Shown in pieces: positions 5,920-8,906 of a stretch of DNA of 8,906 bases. The stretch lies in assembly GCA_913052135.1 (NCBI GenBank), contig CAJXDY010000071.1, positions 1 to 8,906 on the forward strand. Direction: 5' to 3'. The notes under the pieces were generated by a model. The model did not search any database. It was given only the letters and a program-made list of their open reading frames with translations, and was not told where the DNA came from. Position 1 is the stretch's first letter. Each line of letters opens with the position of its first letter. Made by a program: the position numbers and the translations under genes. The stretch is from UBA8106 sp913052135. GTDB lineage: Bacteria; Acidobacteriota; Vicinamibacteria; Vicinamibacterales; UBA823.

Positions 5920-6864
5920 ATGAAAGTAGTTTTGGCAGGAGCAGGAGCATTCGGAAAGAAACACCTGGACGGCATCAGCAAAATTGATGGAGTCGAGTGC
6001 GTCTCCGTGGTTGGCAGACGCCTGGAGCCGACCCAGGAAATCGCTGGGGAGTACGGAATTCCACATGCATGTACCGACCTTGCAGAAGGGCTGGCTCAGC
6101 CTGGAGTCGGCGCAGCCATACTGTGTACACCCACTCAAATGCATGCCAAACAGGCCATGCAGTGCATGGATGCCGGGAAACATGTGCAGGTCGAGATTCC
6201 GTTAGCCGATTCTCTTGCTGACGCTGAAGCAGTATTGGCAAAACAAGAAGAAACCGGGCTTGTTGCAATGTGTGGCCACACACGTCGCTTCAACCCGTCG
6301 CACCAATGGGTTCATAACAAGATAGTGGCAGGTGAGCTGAACATCCAGCAAATGGATGTGCAGACGTACTTTTTTCGTCGCAAGAACATAAATGCCGCTG
6401 GTGAACCCAGATCCTGGACGGACCATCTGTTGTGGCATCATGCGGCGCACACAGTTGATCTATTTGCCTATCAGGCAGGTGAGCGGATCGTGCAGGTCAA
6501 CGGAATCGAAGGGCCACATCACCCGGAACTGGGTATCGCGATGGATATGTCGATCCAAATGAAAACCGAAAGCGGAAAGATCTGCACATTATCCTTGTCT
6601 TTCAATAACGATGGACCGCTTGGCACATTCTTCCGCTACATCTGTGACAACGGCAGCTACATTGCGCGGTACGATGATCTTGTCGACGGTCACGAAAATG
6701 CGATTGACGTGTCCGGCGTGGATGTTTCGATGAACGGCATCGAACTGCAGGACCGAGAGTTCTTTGCGGCAATTGCGAAAGGGCGCGAACCTAACTCGTC
6801 TGTTGCCCAGGTTCTGGATTGTTACCGCGTGCTTCACGAGGTGGAGCAGCAGTTCGTCGGGTAG
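5920..6864 (+). CDS. ligC: 4-carboxy-2-hydroxymuconate-6-semialdehyde dehydrogenase (LigC)
   Basis: LigC oxidises the cyclised ring-cleavage product to 2-pyrone-4,6-dicarboxylate with NAD(P)+ (EC 1.1.1.312). It belongs to the Gfo/Idh/MocA oxidoreductases, not to the usual aldehyde dehydrogenases. The 314 residues start with the Rossmann motif AGAGAFG (6-12), followed by LCTPTQMHA, VQVEIPLADS, GHTRRFNPSHQ, YFFRRKN, SWTDHLLWHHAAHTVDLF and LSFNNDGPLGTFFRYICDN, all hallmarks of LigC. An earlier in-frame ATG at 5908 would add four residues. I prefer 5920 because GGAG (5910-5913) lies six bases before it and because MKVVLAGAGAFG is the family start. It is the last gene of the operon, twelve bases after ligB. 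The usual Gfo/Idh/MocA EKP motif reads EIP here, as it also does in LigC as I remember it. Confidence 0.96.
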   Translation: MKVVLAGAGAFGKKHLDGISKIDGVECVSVVGRRLEPTQEIAGEYGIPHACTDLAEGLAQPGVGAAILCTPTQMHAKQAMQCMDAGKHVQVEIPLADSLADAEAVLAKQEETGLVAMCGHTRRFNPSHQWVHNKIVAGELNIQQMDVQTYFFRRKNINAAGEPRSWTDHLLWHHAAHTVDLFAYQAGERIVQVNGIEGPHHPELGIAMDMSIQMKTESGKICTLSLSFNNDGPLGTFFRYICDNGSYIARYDDLVDGHENAIDVSGVDVSMNGIELQDREFFAAIAKGREPNSSVAQVLDCYRVLHEVEQQFVG

Positions 6865-6877
6865 CTCAGTAGCTGCC
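6860..6877 (+). terminator. Short hairpin overlapping the ligC stop codon
   Basis: GGTAGCT (6860-6866) and AGCTGCC (6871-6877) can form a 7-pair RNA stem with one G-U pair and a CAGT loop. It includes the ligC stop codon (6862-6864). Only a short TTTT (6886-6889) follows, nine bases away, so it is a poor intrinsic terminator. It may instead protect the 3' end of the transcript, or be chance. Confidence 0.2.
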
Positions 6878-6921
6878 ACCGATGATTTTGATCGAGATTT
6901 TCAGGAGTCGCTAATACCTTC

Positions 6922-6947
6922 CCCTATTTAGTAGAAACTAGGTAGGG
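6922..6947. terminator. Hairpin between ligC and the membrane-protein gene
   Basis: Bases 6922-6932 and 6937-6947 form an 11-pair RNA stem on the plus strand, with two G-U pairs and a tight AGAA loop. It is the strongest hairpin in the gap after the lig operon. No U-tract follows on the plus strand, and none follows on the minus strand. It is therefore not a classical Rho-independent terminator. It could mark the operon's end by stabilising the 3' end of the transcript or by pausing polymerase. Confidence 0.3.
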
Positions 6948-6999
6948 CAACTCTGGAAAACTAAAGCGAATTAAATTGATAATGTAATGGAGGGGGCTT

Positions 7000-7422
7000 G
7001 TGAAAATTGTTTATAAATTGATTATTGCTTTTGTAGCTATATCGATTTTTTATGTAAGTTTGAACTTCGCTGCGTCGGAACTAGGTGGTGAAGTCGTACA
7101 ATTGATAAGGAATGATCCAGAAGGAAGCACAAAAAGTATAAGAGTATGGATTGTAGACGCTCGTGACCAAGCTTGGATTGAACATGGCGACACAAACTCC
7201 TTTTGGGTAAAACGATTAAGTAGTGAGCCAGAAGTTTCACTTATACGTGGTGGAGCCGAAATAAAATATACAGCAGTAACAGATATCGGTTCTCACGAGA
7301 TATACCATGACCTCAGAAGAGAAAAGTATGGTATTGCCGATAGAATAATTGAGCTTCTGTCTTTCGGCGCGGCTCATAGGAACAACTGCACAGGTATCCC
7401 TGTTCGATTGGATCCAGTGTGA
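7000..7422 (+). CDS. Small membrane-anchored protein of unknown function, possibly split-barrel (DUF2255/DUF385-like)
   Basis: The 140-residue protein begins with a basic residue and a hydrophobic stretch (about residues 5-25, IIAFVAISIFYVSL) that looks like a signal anchor or uncleaved signal peptide. The rest would then lie in the periplasm. The mature part contains IRVWIVDARDQAWIEHGD (47-64), FWVKRLSSEPEVSLIRGG (68-85), a REKYGIADRIIELL helix, and ends IPVRLDPV. This pattern recalls small split-beta-barrel proteins of the nitroreductase/quinone-reductase or DUF2255 type, but I cannot name the family with certainty. The GTG start at 7000 is supported by GGAGG (6989-6993), six bases upstream. 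Codon use is markedly A/T-rich (many AAA, ATA, AGA), unlike the lig genes and pckA on either side. Its link to aromatic degradation is unproven. Confidence 0.75.
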   Translation: MKIVYKLIIAFVAISIFYVSLNFAASELGGEVVQLIRNDPEGSTKSIRVWIVDARDQAWIEHGDTNSFWVKRLSSEPEVSLIRGGAEIKYTAVTDIGSHEIYHDLRREKYGIADRIIELLSFGAAHRNNCTGIPVRLDPV

Positions 7423-7455
7423 ACAAAAAAACTTAGTTTGCAATGGTTTGGCTTA

Positions 7456-7474
7456 AATTGGTAATCGTCCAATT
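7456..7474. promoter_or_regulatory. Inverted repeat AATTGG-N7-CCAATT upstream of pckA
   Basis: Six-base arms (7456-7461 and 7469-7474) flank a seven-base spacer in the 80-base gap before pckA. It lies where a pckA promoter or 5' untranslated region would be, so it could be an operator or a small RNA hairpin. TTGGCT at 7448-7453 might serve as a -35 element, but no good -10 follows at the right distance. The gap also holds a short AAACT-T-AGTTT palindrome (7429-7439). Significance is uncertain. Confidence 0.2.
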
Positions 7475-7502
7475 CTGGCTCTTCCACTAAAGGTTTATCG
7501 CG

Positions 7503-8906
7503 ATGACCCAGTTCAAACTCGCTGATCTGCAACCCGCTAGCACGGCTCCAGACCTGACACAATACGGAATTATTGATTCCAGCGAAATCGTCTATAACCC
7601 CAGTTATGAGTTCCTCTACGAAGAGGAAATGAGCCTCGGACTGGAAGGCTTCGAGCGCGGTAAATTGACAGAATCCGGTGCCGTGGCGGTAGATACCGGC
7701 ATATTTACCGGCCGGTCTCCTAAAGACAAGTATCTGGTGCGTGACGACACGACACGCAACACCGTTTGGTGGTCCGATCAGGGCCAGAACGATAACAAAC
7801 CAATCAGCAAGGAAATCTGGGGGGACCTTAAGAGCTTGGTCACAAATCGGCTCAGTGGTAAGCGCTTGTATGTAATGGATACAATCTGCGGAGCCAACGA
7901 AGACAGTCACCTGAACGTACGCTTCATCATGGAAGTGGCCTGGCAAGCACACTTTGTGAAAAACATGTTCATCCGGCCCTCCGAGGAGCAACTGAACGAC
8001 TTCGAACCAGACTTTGTCGTAATGAATGGCGCCAAATGCACGAATCCCAACTGGGAAGAGCAGGGATTGAACTCGGAAAATTTCGTTGCGTTCAACTTAA
8101 CGGAAAAAATGCAGCTCATTGGGGGGACCTGGTATGGGGGCGAGATGAAGAAAGGGATTTTCTCGATAATGAACTATCTATTACCACTACAGGGCATGGC
8201 ATCGATGCACTGCTCCGCCAACATAGGACACAACGGCAGCACAGCGATATTCTTCGGCCTGTCGGGCACTGGCAAGACAACTCTCTCTACTGACCCGGAA
8301 CGCGCGTTAATTGGTGACGATGAACACGGCTGGGATGACGATGGTGTGTTCAACTTCGAAGGTGGCTGCTACGCCAAGACCATCAAATTGAGCAAGGAAA
8401 GCGAACCGGATATTTATAACGCCATCCGGCGCGATGCGCTGCTGGAGAACGTCACTGTCGACAAAGAGGGAAAAATCGACTACGACGACGGCTCCAAGAC
8501 AGAAAATACCCGAGTGTCTTACCCGATCTATCACATTGACAATATCGTCAAACCGGTCTCCAAGGGTGGGCATGCCAGGCAAGTGGTATTCCTCACTGCT
8601 GATGCCTTCGGCGTGTTACCTCCAGTGTCGAAACTCAACAGCGCGCAGACAAAATATCATTTTCTATCGGGCTTCACCGCGAAGCTGGCAGGTACCGAAA
8701 GGGGTGTTACCGAACCAACTCCTACCTTCTCGGCCTGTTTCGGGGCGGCATTCCTGTCACTGCACCCAACCAGCTACGCCCAGGTACTGGCCAAACGTAT
8801 GGAAGCGGCTGGATCGATGGCGTACCTGGTTAATACTGGCTGGAATGGAACCGGCAAGCGCATCTCCATCGAAGCGACCCGCGCCATCATCCGCAGCATT
8901 CTGAAT
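7503..8906 (+). CDS. pckA: Phosphoenolpyruvate carboxykinase (ATP), cut by window edge
   Basis: PckA converts oxaloacetate and ATP to phosphoenolpyruvate, ADP and CO2 (EC 4.1.1.49), the entry step of gluconeogenesis from organic and aromatic acids. The open frame gives 468 of the roughly 540 residues typical of the bacterial ATP-dependent enzyme. Motifs in order are FTGRSPKDKYLVRD (68-81, substrate-binding arginine), YGGEMKKGIFS (211-221, metal-binding lysine region), the P-loop GLSGTGKTTLS (252-262), the metal-binding IGDDEHGW (270-277), and NTGWNGTGKRI near the right edge. AAAGG (7489-7493) lies nine bases before the ATG. No frameshift is visible up to the edge. It sits downstream of an operon whose last step yields oxaloacetate, but the 80-base gap and the intervening membrane gene suggest separate transcription. 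Confidence 0.97.
   Translation, partial: MTQFKLADLQPASTAPDLTQYGIIDSSEIVYNPSYEFLYEEEMSLGLEGFERGKLTESGAVAVDTGIFTGRSPKDKYLVRDDTTRNTVWWSDQGQNDNKPISKEIWGDLKSLVTNRLSGKRLYVMDTICGANEDSHLNVRFIMEVAWQAHFVKNMFIRPSEEQLNDFEPDFVVMNGAKCTNPNWEEQGLNSENFVAFNLTEKMQLIGGTWYGGEMKKGIFSIMNYLLPLQGMASMHCSANIGHNGSTAIFFGLSGTGKTTLSTDPERALIGDDEHGWDDDGVFNFEGGCYAKTIKLSKESEPDIYNAIRRDALLENVTVDKEGKIDYDDGSKTENTRVSYPIYHIDNIVKPVSKGGHARQVVFLTADAFGVLPPVSKLNSAQTKYHFLSGFTAKLAGTERGVTEPTPTFSACFGAAFLSLHPTSYAQVLAKRMEAAGSMAYLVNTGWNGTGKRISIEATRAIIRSILN

Noticed and set aside
6954..6983. Promoter-like TGGAAA-N18-GATAAT before the membrane-protein gene
   Set aside because: The implied transcription start would fall in or at the edge of the ribosome-binding site at 6989-6993, leaving almost no leader.
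7374..7991. 205-codon minus-strand ORF opposite the start of pckA
   Set aside because: It overlaps the pckA N-terminal coding region, which has unmistakable family motifs on the plus strand. The opposite-strand translation has no recognisable domain.
8036..8904. Other plus- and minus-strand ORFs inside pckA (for example 8036-8293, 8307-8582 and 8434-8904)
   Set aside because: All are out-of-frame shadows of the continuous pckA reading frame.
1..8906. tRNA, rRNA, CRISPR array, insertion sequence, toxin-antitoxin or defence system
   Set aside because: I saw no cloverleaf, spaced-repeat, transposase or defence-type protein. Almost all sequence is accounted for by metabolic genes.

Overview
The window looks like chromosomal DNA of an aerobic, aromatic-degrading proteobacterium. 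A gammaproteobacterium is my best guess, because the ATP-type PEP carboxykinase and the small membrane protein resemble gammaproteobacterial versions. That taxonomic call is inference from remembered sequences, not a search. Ten protein genes are recognisable. I saw no tRNA, rRNA, CRISPR array, insertion sequence or phage gene.

Layout. Positions 1-623 (minus strand) hold the N-terminal half of pobA, 4-hydroxybenzoate 3-monooxygenase, cut by the window edge. Positions 624-985 are a divergent control region. It contains a nested CACT/AGTG inverted repeat (715-746), a weak promoter candidate and a possible 33-codon leader ORF. Positions 986-6864 (plus strand) are a tightly packed seven-gene operon, ligK-galD/ligU-ligJ-ligI-ligA-ligB-ligC, whose genes overlap or lie within 12 bases of each other. 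Positions 6865-6999 hold two small hairpins without clear U-tracts. Positions 7000-7422 are a short, A/T-rich gene for a membrane-anchored protein of uncertain function. Positions 7503-8906 are pckA, cut by the right edge.

How the genes work together. PobA hydroxylates 4-hydroxybenzoate to protocatechuate. LigAB opens the ring between carbons 4 and 5. LigC oxidises the semialdehyde (as its hemiacetal) to 2-pyrone-4,6-dicarboxylate. LigI hydrolyses the lactone to 4-oxalomesaconate. The PrpF-type enzyme (GalD/LigU) isomerises it, LigJ hydrates it, and LigK cleaves the product to pyruvate and oxaloacetate. The window therefore encodes every enzymatic step from 4-hydroxybenzoate to central metabolites. 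PckA can then turn oxaloacetate into PEP for gluconeogenesis. No transporter and no dedicated regulator lies inside the window.

The core is a known pathway rather than a new system. The points most worth a second look are the uncharacterised divergent control region (the nested repeat and the leader ORF abutting ligK), the GalD-versus-LigU question, and the A/T-rich membrane gene between the operon and pckA.
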